DNA of 17,009 bases, taken from the NCBI GenBank assembly GCA_910587305.1, contig CAJUKV010000058.1, positions 1-17,009 of the forward strand, read 5' to 3'. The notes beneath the pieces are model-generated. The model made no database searches. It was given only the letters and a program-made list of their open reading frames with translations, and had not been told where the DNA came from. Positions 7,316 to 13,593 of this stretch are shown piece by piece; position 1 is the first letter of the stretch; the number at the start of each line of letters is the position of its first letter. Both the position numbers and the translations under genes were made by a program. This stretch comes from an uncultured Lachnospiraceae bacterium (lineage in GTDB: Bacteria > Bacillota > Clostridia > Lachnospirales > Lachnospiraceae).

Positions 7316-7836
7316 ATCCTTTTCTCCCTTTCCGGCAGTTTATTCAGCAGCTCATAGTCCTCATTTTCCATAAGTTCCTCCAATGTCCACGGGCATTTCT
7401 CCGGGAGCAGGCCGACCATATCCCGAAGGTCAGGATGTCGCTTTGCCTCCCATTTATACCATTGGATCCCATATTCGTATACATCCTGAAGTTCTTCGAG
7501 CAGATATTCTATCAAAAGTGTATTTTCTCTGTGCCGACCCCATCTCGTATGCATTCTGGCTTCTTCCCGCCACTTCCCACACTCTTTTTCCAAATCTTCT
7601 ATGACCAGATAATAGGTACAATATTTTATCTCAAGCAGCTTGTCCATCATAAGTGCAAGGGCGCTGTATGATTCACTCCATATTTCGTTTTCTTCCGAAA
7701 AAGCGCTTGTGTCAAACTTCACATATTCACCGGCAGGCTGCCCTTCCGCTAATGCTATGATTGCCTGCCTGATTCTGGCAAGTTCTTCTTCAAGTATCTC
7801 GATTCTTTCCAATGCCTTTTTGTATTCCCCGTCCAT
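7312..7836 (-). CDS. DUF29-like protein (first of a tandem pair)
   Basis: A paralogue of the following gene, about 174 residues from the ATG at 7836. It starts with a predicted coiled-coil (YKKALERIEILEEELARIRQ), then SALALMMDKLLEIKYCTYYL, a Trp/Arg-rich helix, LLEELQDVYEYGIQWYKWEA, and the family closing signature CPWTLEELMENEDYELLNKL. I prefer the start at 7836 because GAGAGGG lies six to nine bases upstream. The longer frame from 7863 has only a weak A-rich lead. The coiled-coil N-terminus differs from its partner, which hints that the two may form a hetero-oligomer, though that is inference. Confidence 0.78.
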   Translation of the reverse strand: MDGEYKKALERIEILEEELARIRQAIIALAEGQPAGEYVKFDTSAFSEENEIWSESYSALALMMDKLLEIKYCTYYLVIEDLEKECGKWREEARMHTRWGRHRENTLLIEYLLEELQDVYEYGIQWYKWEAKRHPDLRDMVGLLPEKCPWTLEELMENEDYELLNKLPEREKRM

Positions 7837-7916
7837 ACCATCCCTCTCTTTAATACTTTTCATTTTCTTTACATTTTTTCCGTAATATCATCTTGATCTT
7901 TCTTTACCGTGAAAAT

Positions 7917-8273
7917 TTAATATACGGGCCGCAGCCGTATGAACCAGTTTATACTTCCTATATCCCTGCTTTCGGATTCCGGGCGGCTTAATCCCAGCGC
8001 CTTCCTAATCCTGCAAAAGAATATATAAGTACATATTTTCCTTATATGATGCCAGCAGTCTATGCCTGCCGCGTCCAAATACATTATAAAAAAATATTTT
8101 TCCCGTAATGTAAACTGGCAGCATACAATTGACCTTGCAGTTCCTTCATCAATGCAAGAGATGCCAGCATTCTGTTCTTCCTGCAGCGGAATATGCCTAT
8201 TTATGAGACAAATAGGCTTCTGAACGCAACCGGGTTTGCGCTTTTGGGAAATCCGGGGAAATGACCAGTCCAT
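7917..8273 (-). CDS. Uncharacterised 118-residue ORF, doubtful
   Basis: An open frame of 118 codons that fills the space between the DUF29-like pair and the Cys-rich mini-protein. The product would be basic and Cys/Ile-rich with segments such as KYFFIMYLDAAGIDCWHHIR and a C-terminal WFIRLRPVY. No ribosome binding site is correctly spaced: AAAAGGG directly abuts the ATG. Adjacent frames also contain coding-like pieces (for example MLASLALMKELQGQ), so the true gene may be a frameshifted one spread over two frames. I do not recognise it. Confidence 0.35.
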   Translation of the reverse strand: MDWSFPRISQKRKPGCVQKPICLINRHIPLQEEQNAGISCIDEGTARSIVCCQFTLREKYFFIMYLDAAGIDCWHHIRKICTYIFFCRIRKALGLSRPESESRDIGSINWFIRLRPVY

Positions 8274-8288
8274 CCCTTTTCTATGTCT

Positions 8289-8477
8289 TTATTGCGGGCC
8301 ACTGTCCTTAGAGGTTTTCCCCTGCCATAAGGTTTTCTGAAACCATTCATAAGACGTGTAGCAACCGTCCAGTTTACATTGCGGGCAGGGATTAACCGGT
8401 GTTTCTATCAGCCCCAGCTTATAAGGACATTTCGCACATGGGGGATTTATTCCGTAAATTAACTTCTTCAATTTCAT
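8289..8477 (-). CDS. Cysteine-rich 62-residue mini-protein, probable zinc binding
   Basis: A short protein whose centre carries paired cysteines: PPCAKCPYKLG, about a dozen residues, then NPCPQCKLDGC. Two CxxC knuckles of this spacing are typical of a small zinc ribbon. The C-terminus is aromatic and basic (YEWFQKTLWQGK). A strong GGAGG lies eight bases before the ATG at 8477, which makes this a convincing gene despite its size. It follows the 226-residue unknown protein at a 56-base distance on the same strand and may share its transcript. The function is unknown. Confidence 0.72.
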   Translation of the reverse strand: MKLKKLIYGINPPCAKCPYKLGLIETPVNPCPQCKLDGCYTSYEWFQKTLWQGKTSKDSGPQ

Positions 8478-8533
8478 TATCTATGCCTCCGTTCATAATT
8501 GATGTAAAATTGCAGCAAATCAGACAGCCTCTT

Positions 8534-9214
8534 CTATGGCCTCTCCGGATGAATCAAATCGGAAACAAATGTTGATATCCTTCCATCCGGGGCAAATCTG
8601 TACCATGTGTCAACACCATAAAAATCTGATGTAAAGACAAAATATATCAGCAGGGACGCGCTTTCATCCGAAACAGTTTCCCTTTCTTTTATCGCATATA
8701 TATCTCCTATATATTCAAACCATTTGCCATTTACAGGGTCAGCAGCACGGCAGATATAGGTAAATTGCTTATCACGGTTGGAATTATGTTTGGCAGAGAT
8801 CTCATGTGTGATCCGGAGTTTATCTCTCCATGGCGGAATATATCCTGTAAAAGCATATTGATTTCCCCATGATGCAAAAATACCACTCTTTACCCTAACG
8901 GCCTCTCTATCTCCTTCGTCCAACATGAAATCTTTCCTGACCAGTTCAACATCTCCCTTATCCGCAGGCTCCCTTACCTCTGCAAGATACCAGTCTGAAT
9001 CTTGAATCGTGTAAACTCTCAATGCACTGCGGACGGTATAGCACCCGACCCGGAATGTGACCGCCTTGATTTCACCGGGAAGCAAATCTTCTTCCGGAAC
9101 CTCATTTTCATCTGCCCCCGGACACCATGCATCAATGCAAACAGGTTCTTTATCGCAATGCCTCCGAAACAATTTGAACTTTTCCTCATCAACCTGGGAT
9201 TGCGTTTTTCCCAT
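8534..9214 (-). CDS. Uncharacterised 226-residue protein
   Basis: A protein with no signal peptide or membrane segment and a mixed, beta-rich character. Its middle shows alternating patterns such as EIKAVTFRVGCYTVRSALRV and SDWYLAEVREPADKG, and its end is rich in aromatic residues (DFYGVDTWYRFAPDGRISTF). GGGAGG eight bases before the ATG at 9214 supports the start. I do not recognise a domain. Its setting among small unknown genes, remnants and a possible toxin fragment would fit an orphan immunity or accessory protein, but nothing in the sequence proves that. Confidence 0.75.
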   Translation of the reverse strand: MGKTQSQVDEEKFKLFRRHCDKEPVCIDAWCPGADENEVPEEDLLPGEIKAVTFRVGCYTVRSALRVYTIQDSDWYLAEVREPADKGDVELVRKDFMLDEGDREAVRVKSGIFASWGNQYAFTGYIPPWRDKLRITHEISAKHNSNRDKQFTYICRAADPVNGKWFEYIGDIYAIKERETVSDESASLLIYFVFTSDFYGVDTWYRFAPDGRISTFVSDLIHPERP

Positions 9215-9274
9215 TGGCCGTTCCTCCCAATCTTTCTAAATGAATTTTCACTTTTCGCAAAATATATAAATTAA

Positions 9275-9295
9275 CGCTTCCCCCTCAAGGAAGCG
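9275..9295 (-). terminator. Weak intrinsic terminator
   Basis: CGCTTCC (9275-9281) pairs with GGAAGCG (9289-9295) around a seven-base loop. On the minus strand it is followed by TTAATTTATATATTTT, a T-rich but interrupted tract. It lies downstream of the broken membrane gene at 9324-9585 and upstream of the 226-residue unknown, so it would separate two transcripts. Confidence 0.45.
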
Positions 9296-9323
9296 CTTTC
9301 ATATGTGGCAGTTCTCATTATAG

Positions 9324-9585
9324 TTAAGATTCTTTTCCTTTTCTCTTCCTCTCAAAGATAATTTTTTCGCGGCTGATTTCTACACGGCTATAATCATCAT
9401 GAAGGATGCTCATGACCGTAATACCAACTCCTGAAAGGAGTAACAAGGCTGAAAGGGGAATTACAACTTCTGTGGTCGCTGTAGTCACAACTACCTTAGC
9501 TGCAAAAGCCAACGATGATCTTTTCTGCTTTTTCTTCAACAGCCCTTTTCAGTTCTCCCTGCGTCGTTACGGTAACGCAATCCAT
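9324..9585 (-). pseudogene. Small membrane protein broken by a one-base frameshift
   Basis: From the ATG at 9585 the minus strand reads MDCVTVTTQGELKRAVEEKA followed by EKIIVGFCS and a stop at 9496. The next frame continues FAAKVVVTTATTEVV, a hydrophobic helix ending LLLLSGVGITVMSILHDDYS, and a charged tail EISREKIIFERKRKG to 9324. Removing one base from the A4 run at 9504-9507 joins the two halves into one continuous protein of about 86 residues. That protein would have a soluble amphipathic N-terminal helix, a membrane-hairpin-like centre and a basic tail. The second frame on its own would need a TTG start without a good ribosome binding site, so the joined gene is the better reading. I recall small clostridial membrane proteins with the same ELKRAVEEKAEKIIV opening, of unknown function. 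Confidence 0.65.
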
Positions 9586-9600
9586 ATTTATACCCCCGCA

Positions 9601-9623
9601 TACCGCAAGCCGTGCTTGCGGTA
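9601..9623. repeat. Perfect nine-bp hairpin just ahead of the broken membrane gene
   Basis: TACCGCAAG (9601-9609) is the exact reverse complement of CTTGCGGTA (9615-9623), with a five-base loop. In the minus-strand transcript it lies fifteen bases before the ATG at 9585, and the G-run that would serve as ribosome binding site directly follows it. It could affect initiation of translation or be the end of an upstream transcript, although no T-run follows. Confidence 0.5.
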
Positions 9624-9710
9624 CTGCCACCGATAAGTATTTTTAAAGTTTACTTCCAAACTTCCTGACATGCCGCCTTGCAGCACAAACAATACATGAA
9701 TTATTTCAGA

Positions 9711-9794
9711 AGAATCGCCCAAGGCGATTCTTCGAGAGATGACTTAGATTTTCTTAGGCGGCGTCCTTTGACGCCTTAGAAAATCTTCATCTCT
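9711..9794. repeat. Side-by-side hairpins, the second a multi-part stem of 23 pairs
   Basis: AGAATCGCC (9711-9719) pairs perfectly with GGCGATTCT (9723-9731) over a three-base loop. Three bases later a second, larger structure begins. Its stems are AGAGATGA (9735-9742) with TCATCTCT (9787-9794), AGATTTTCT (9746-9754) with AGAAAATCT (9778-9786), and GGCGTC (9760-9765) with GACGCC (9770-9775). It lies downstream of the 105-residue unknown gene on the minus strand. No clear U-tract follows in either direction, so it is not an ordinary terminator. Confidence 0.6.
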
Positions 9795-9825
9795 TCTTCA
9801 CACTTCCTCCGTGCAGCAAAATGTT

Positions 9826-10143
9826 TCACCCTTCATATCCTTTCGGATATCTAATATCCATAAGGGGCCGGCCAGCAGGGTTCTTTATTTTTACGCTCAT
9901 GATCTGTTTATGGCATTCCATAAGCTGATCCCTTACCATCTCCAAATGTTCCTTGCTTTGAGGGACAATATATTTCCTGGAACCCACTTCCAGTAATTCC
10001 AGATACCAGTTCACCATTTCCAATTTACTGAGGCAGTAACTGGAAATCATATGTTTGTCGTTAAAATCTTTAATTGCCTCTGTCTCGATCCGGATATAGG
10101 ATACCAGGTCGATTGGGATTTTTTTCAGTTTTTTCTTTCTCAT
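9826..10143 (-). CDS. Uncharacterised 105-residue helical protein
   Basis: From the ATG at 10143 the product reads MRKKKLKKIPIDLVSYIRIE and is predicted to be mostly alpha-helical, with LEMVNWYLELLEVG, then KEHLEMVRDQLMECHKQI, and a short ending NPAGRPLMDIRYPKGYEG. I prefer this start over the longer frame to 10182 because the intervening codons overlap the coding-like end of the preceding small gene, which stops at 10149. No strong ribosome binding site is present, so translation may be coupled. The function is unknown. Confidence 0.6.
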   Translation of the reverse strand: MRKKKLKKIPIDLVSYIRIETEAIKDFNDKHMISSYCLSKLEMVNWYLELLEVGSRKYIVPQSKEHLEMVRDQLMECHKQIMSVKIKNPAGRPLMDIRYPKGYEG

Positions 10144-10148
10144 AGCAT

Positions 10149-10281
10149 CTATACACCATACTTTTTGGCCAATTCCTGCCACATTTTTTCCGTGTCCTGA
10201 TCACTAAATCCTCTATATAAGGAAACAATCTTTCCATCCATGTCCTTAAATGTAATTTCATTAAAAATAATATAATCCCAT
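10149..10281 (-). pseudogene. Small gene with a one-base frameshift near its start
   Basis: AAAGGG lies eight bases before an ATG at 10281, which reads MGLYYF and then stops. If one base is removed from the A5 run at 10263-10267, the frame continues NEITFKDMDGKIVSLYRGFS, then DQDTEKMWQELAKKYGV, to a TAG at 10149. The joined product would be 43 residues with a natural start and ribosome binding site. The stop lies six bases before the ATG of the next gene, as in an operon. Not recognised. Confidence 0.45.
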
Positions 10282-10293
10282 ATTAAAAACCCT

Positions 10294-10431
10294 TTATCCC
10301 GTGAATTTCTGCCGCTGTTGACTTATGAATAAGGCCATATTCTTTTTTATTTCTTCTATTATTTCCTGTATTGGCAAATTCAAAATTGTTGACAATATTT
10401 CCAACTCCTATTGTACTTTGTTTAAATCCAT
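10294..10431 (-). pseudogene. Small ORF interrupted by an in-frame amber codon
   Basis: A GGAGG at 10440-10444 lies exactly eight bases ahead of an ATG at 10431. The frame reads MDLNKVQ, then TAG (10408-10410), then ELEILSTILNLPIQEIIEEI and KKNMALFISQQRQKFTG to TAA at 10294. The part after the stop is an amphipathic helix and looks coding. A CAG-to-TAG change would explain the break. An overlapping frame is also open over part of this stretch, so the assignment is tentative. A TATAAT lies upstream at 10496-10501. Confidence 0.4.
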
Positions 10432-10562
10432 AACTTTGTCCTCCATGAATATTTTTTCTACCCTCAGCTGCATTCCTAATAATATTGATATAACCATTAT
10501 ACTATACGTCGCTTATTTAAACGAACATTTTCAAGACGGGCTCCTGGAAATTTCATAATAAA

Positions 10563-11720
10563 TTATTTACTTTTTTTCATTGCAAAAATCTCTAAAACAG
10601 CCTGTACAATACTTTCTTTGTCATCTTTATTACCAACTTTTTCAATGACCGCTTTAACTTTTTCTACAAAGCCATTGGCAATCTTCGATTCCATAAACCG
10701 TTTCACCCAGTCTATATCACCTGGTTCCTTATTTCCCAAATATACCTGTTCAAATATATAAATTGAACCCTCTCCAATCGCAATGGCAAAAGATGCCGCT
10801 ATAATTGAATTCAGAACAGCCGCAGCTATATTGAGCCCCGGAATTGCTTTAATAAGATTAATCGCTCCTTTCGCCGCAGTTCCTACTGTACCTGCTTCGA
10901 TGATTGAATTAATCAGCTGGTTTGAATTCTTTATTTCATAAATACTCCCCAGCGATTTCACTTCAGCAGTTTCCAAAGGCGTAAGTATTGCTGCATCCGG
11001 AATAGTAAAAGGAACTGCACCAACAACAGCAGCGCCGGCTGTCGCCGCCCCCACAACACTCTGAGCAAATACTCTTTTTCTATTTAATCTAAATGCAGCA
11101 AGATCTTTTTTTGCAGCCTTCATTCCCTCCGGAAGCAGGCGGTTTGTAAGTTCAATCAATTTATCAATTCCTGTCGGAGGCGCATACGCTGTGTCATTCA
11201 GTGTAAATGTTTCTGCAACTACCGGGATAATTCCTTTTAAATTTTTTTCAAATCTTTTTTTCTTCTGCTCAGCAAATGCCTCTTTTACCATTTGAATATT
11301 TCGTTCCCGATCAGGCTCCGAATAAGATTTTGTAATGACCACAATAATTGGAATACTGGGCCACATAGCCGTTGCCCGAGAAAGGCTGCGGATTGTATCG
11401 GAAAACAATGTTCCAGCTGTTCCATCTGCACAAAACCAAATAACATTAATGTCAGTGTCTTCTTTCCCAACTTTGGCACAATCCTTACCCCAATCTTTCA
11501 CTGCATTAATTGCCCGATTTTTCTGAAAAAATCCTGGTTCAAATCCAATTGTATCAATTAATCGAAAAGGAATTATTTCGCTTTCATAAATGTCCAGTTT
11601 AACTGTTCTCCCCCTTTTTCCATAACCTGTATGTGCAACCTGTTCGCCCAAAACCGCATTAATCAGGGTTGATTTTCCCACGCCAGCATTTCCGATTACC
11701 AAGATATTTCCCTTTTCCAT
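10563..11720 (-). CDS. P-loop GTPase with a membrane-type DUF697-like C-terminal half
   Basis: A 385-residue protein of the Era/dynamin-like GTPase class. G1 is GNAGVGKS (residues 10-17), G3 is DTIG (56-59), and the usual G4 NKxD is replaced by TKS (130-132), so base specificity may be relaxed. The GTPase domain ends near residue 195. The second half (about 210-330) has two long Ala/Gly/Val-rich hydrophobic stretches (219-248 and 278-320), as in DUF697 proteins that bind or insert into membranes. The C-terminus is charged. AAAGGAGGG nine bases upstream fixes the start at 11720; a frame open to 11759 has no such site. Similar GTPases in other bacteria have been linked to envelope stress or defence, but here the role is unknown. 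It has its own promoter. Confidence 0.85.
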   Translation of the reverse strand: MEKGNILVIGNAGVGKSTLINAVLGEQVAHTGYGKRGRTVKLDIYESEIIPFRLIDTIGFEPGFFQKNRAINAVKDWGKDCAKVGKEDTDINVIWFCADGTAGTLFSDTIRSLSRATAMWPSIPIIVVITKSYSEPDRERNIQMVKEAFAEQKKKRFEKNLKGIIPVVAETFTLNDTAYAPPTGIDKLIELTNRLLPEGMKAAKKDLAAFRLNRKRVFAQSVVGAATAGAAVVGAVPFTIPDAAILTPLETAEVKSLGSIYEIKNSNQLINSIIEAGTVGTAAKGAINLIKAIPGLNIAAAVLNSIIAASFAIAIGEGSIYIFEQVYLGNKEPGDIDWVKRFMESKIANGFVEKVKAVIEKVGNKDDKESIVQAVLEIFAMKKSK

Positions 11721-11791
11721 TTTGTACATCCCTCCTTTGAGTTTCTGCAGTAATATCATATTTACTATTCGTTCCTCAAAGATTTCACTTT

Positions 11792-11820
11792 ATTGTAAGA
11801 TAAATTTTTTTCGTAATCAA
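11792..11820 (-). promoter_or_regulatory. Sigma-A promoter of the GTPase gene
   Basis: On the minus strand TTGATT (11815-11820) and TACAAT (11792-11797) are separated by exactly 17 bases, and the spacer is A/T-rich. The GTPase start codon lies about 72 bases downstream of the -10 with its ribosome binding site in between. This is the best-formed promoter I found beside a protein gene in the window. Confidence 0.6.
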
Positions 11821-12051
11821 TTTTTACAAGGATTGTTTCATATAACGGATATCCAAATAGTAACAGTTCATGTACCCTTAATATGGACTTTATGATGATA
11901 TCGCCTTATTCTCTAACTAACCCCAATACTTTTTATTATTATACACGAATCATGTCATCTTAGGTATACTGCCAGTAGACATTTTCCATATTCCGCTTAT
12001 TCAGGCTACCTTATATTTGCTTTAATATGTATTCAGCCGACTCTGGCAATT
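11821..12051. other. AT-rich gap with no gene seen
   Basis: Together with the promoter region, this forms a gap of about 330 bases between the GTPase start and the end of the degraded ORF at 12052. Reading all frames I find only short, stop-rich pieces and no ribosome binding site with a start. It may be the eroded continuation of the remnant upstream of it. Confidence 0.5.
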
Positions 12052-12372
12052 TTAAATACGCTTACGTCTATCATTCTTCTGCTTAGCCAGCTCCGCTATG
12101 AATTCAGGCCGGTACAGTCTCATGAGACAATCTATCTTACCGTTACGGAAATATTTAAACATTTTCAGCCTAGTATCACGGCTAATCAGTTTAAATAATT
12201 CTAAACAGCTGTCATTTAAGCCCTTTGTTTCATTATCAACAACTTAAAATACCTCGCATGCCATCTCTTTATTCAAATTTTCCAAATCAATATCAATCAC
12301 AAGCTCAACCTCTACATGGCAATGTCTTAACAATATACCTTTCTTCCAATTCTGTCTCAAAAAAGCTTTCAT
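12052..12372 (-). pseudogene. Degraded gene with one in-frame ochre stop
   Basis: A frame of 107 codons from ATG 12372 to TAA 12052 is interrupted only by TAA at 12244-12246. The first part reads MKAFLRQNWKKGILLRHCHV, EVELVIDIDLENLNKEMACE and a stop. The second part reads NDSCLELFKLISRDTRLKMF, KYFRNGKIDCLMRLYRPEFI and AELAKQKNDRRKRI. Both have coding character, and the second end is a typical basic C-terminus. The ATG overlaps the TGA of the open frame before it (ATGA), as in a coupled pair. I do not recognise the family. Confidence 0.5.
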
Positions 12373-12500
12373 TTTACTGCTATATCCGGAATCAAATTCT
12401 CAGTGGATACTTTATCTCCTAACTCATTCTTATTAAGATAATTGTACTTTAATATCTTATCTAATAAAATCCTGAACAAACGTTTTGTAGGAAAAGCTCG
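12369..12500 (-). pseudogene. Remnant ORF coupled to the next remnant
   Basis: After a TAA at 12501, 43 codons stay open to TGA at 12369, reading RAFPTKRLFRILLDKILKYN then YLNKNELGDKVSTENLIPDI. The composition is coding-like and the stop overlaps the ATG of the following frame, but there is no ATG and no ribosome binding site, so the front has been lost. It could be the C-terminal piece of an older gene. Confidence 0.35.
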
Positions 12501-12536
12501 TTAAATAATTAACAAATATATATTATAGATTTTTAT

Positions 12537-12746
12537 TCAAATTGCACAAAAAACAGGCTTTTTTTCAATTTCCCTAACTTCTAAATACCAAAATATTTGA
12601 TAAATACTACGTTGCACCATTGTATCCTTTACAATTTTCTTTTCATCACCTATTGTCTTTCTTGCCCGTTCCGTTTCCGGAATGTTTGTATAATCCTTCT
12701 CTCCCGGTAGATAATTGTATATCTTGTCAATAGCGCCTGTGTTCAT
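12537..12746 (-). CDS. Uncharacterised 69-residue protein
   Basis: The ATG at 12746 is preceded by AAGGAAGGAGAG at the right distance. The product starts MNTGAIDKIYNYLPGEKDY followed by TNIPETERARKTIGDEKKIV and ends in WYLEVREIEKKPVFCAI. The first 45 residues look like the start of a longer protein, and the change of character near the end suggests that the C-terminus may have been replaced or truncated. It overlaps the stop of the preceding 49-codon frame by ATGA. Not recognised. Confidence 0.5.
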   Translation of the reverse strand: MNTGAIDKIYNYLPGEKDYTNIPETERARKTIGDEKKIVKDTMVQRSIYQIFWYLEVREIEKKPVFCAI

Positions 12747-12892
12747 TTTCTCTCCTTCCTTCCGGATGCGGTATGCACCAACTTACTAATCCTTTTGTTA
12801 CTAATGCATTCATTTTCAGTTTTCAACTCCGAAACCTCCTTAAGCCAAATGCTGTCACTCTCTATAAGCCAGCTTATTGTAATAAACCCCAT
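12743..12892 (-). CDS. Possible 49-residue ORF coupled to its downstream neighbour
   Basis: The frame is open from ATG 12892 to TGA 12743 and reads MGFITISWLIESDSIWLKEV, SELKTENECISNKRISKLVH and TASGRKERK. Its TGA overlaps the next ATG. The ATG lies within a hairpin and has no ribosome binding site. A better-supplied start is a TTG at 12826, which has AAGGAGG eight bases upstream and would give 27 residues. Either it is a short regulatory ORF or the end of a lost gene. Confidence 0.35.
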   Translation of the reverse strand: MGFITISWLIESDSIWLKEVSELKTENECISNKRISKLVHTASGRKERK

Positions 12893-12910
12893 GCCGGAGC
12901 CGACACGGGG
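12881..12910 (-). terminator. Terminator-like hairpin behind prfH
   Basis: On the minus strand CCCC (12907-12910) pairs with GGGG (12887-12890), with further pairs inside interrupted by mismatches, and TTTATT follows. It lies about 70 bases after the prfH stop, as expected for the end of the rtcB-prfH transcript. Mismatches in the stem make it a moderate call. Confidence 0.45.
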
Positions 12911-12977
12911 ATCATTATAGTATCATGATTATAATATATAGCTGCAGAAGTTTCTCATACGTTTTAAATCAGCCGTA

Positions 12978-13577
12978 TCACTCCTGACGTTTTTTCAGGA
13001 CAAATCTCTCTCCCTCATAAGTCCGGATCGGATTTCCCCTGACAATACGGGTATGTTCCCGCCATGCGGCGCTTCTCTGTGCCGCTTCCTGCTTTTTCTG
13101 TAAAGCTGCAAGCTTCTCCTGTAATTTCTCCATGGCACGCTGCTTATTCCGGAACTGACTCCGCTCTTCGGTGGACTGCGACACAAGCCCTGTGGGTATA
13201 TGGATGATCCGCACACCTGTTTCCACTTTATTTACATTCTGGCCTCCCTTACCCCCACAGTGAAACTTTTCGATACGGTATTCTTTCTCTGATGCGATCC
13301 CGTCCTGTTCCGGGATAATGCTCACATCCACATACCAATTTTTCCTTTTATGGTTCGGACGGAAGGGACTCCTGCAAATCCACAGCACTGTCCCCTCAAG
13401 GCTGCTCAGGTCCTGCTCTGTCCGGAAACGGAGGGAATCATAACAGCCTTTTTCATAACCGCCGGTTGCGGACATCATTTCCAAATTCCCATATTCTTTC
13501 TGTAATGCTTCAAACAGCTTTGCTACCGCTAACTGACACTCGGACGGCCCCTGTCCCGCACTGATCTGTATTATCAT
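12978..13577 (-). CDS. prfH: Peptide chain release factor homologue PrfH
   Basis: A 199-residue class I release-factor relative. The hallmark GGQ motif is at residues 111-113 (FHCGGKGGQNVNKVETGVRI), which in release factors places water to release the peptide from tRNA in the peptidyl-transferase centre. Other family marks are SAGQGPSECQLAVAKL near the start and LWICRSPFRPNHKRKNWYVD at 65-84. The C-terminus is Gln/Arg-rich, as in PrfH. The stop-codon recognition domain of RF1/RF2 is absent, so it does not act in normal termination. Published work on bacterial PrfH shows that it frees ribosomes stalled by cleavage in the decoding region of 16S rRNA, so that RtcB can then reseal the RNA. The gene starts 16 bases after rtcB ends, in one operon. 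Confidence 0.93.
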   Translation of the reverse strand: MIIQISAGQGPSECQLAVAKLFEALQKEYGNLEMMSATGGYEKGCYDSLRFRTEQDLSSLEGTVLWICRSPFRPNHKRKNWYVDVSIIPEQDGIASEKEYRIEKFHCGGKGGQNVNKVETGVRIIHIPTGLVSQSTEERSQFRNKQRAMEKLQEKLAALQKKQEAAQRSAAWREHTRIVRGNPIRTYEGERFVLKKRQE

Positions 13578-13593
13578 AAATTTCTGTCCCTCT

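Noticed and set aside
10325..10558. 77-codon plus-strand ORF
   Set aside because: It lies antisense to better-supported small minus-strand frames with GGAGG and AAAGGG start signals, and it has no ribosome binding site of its own.
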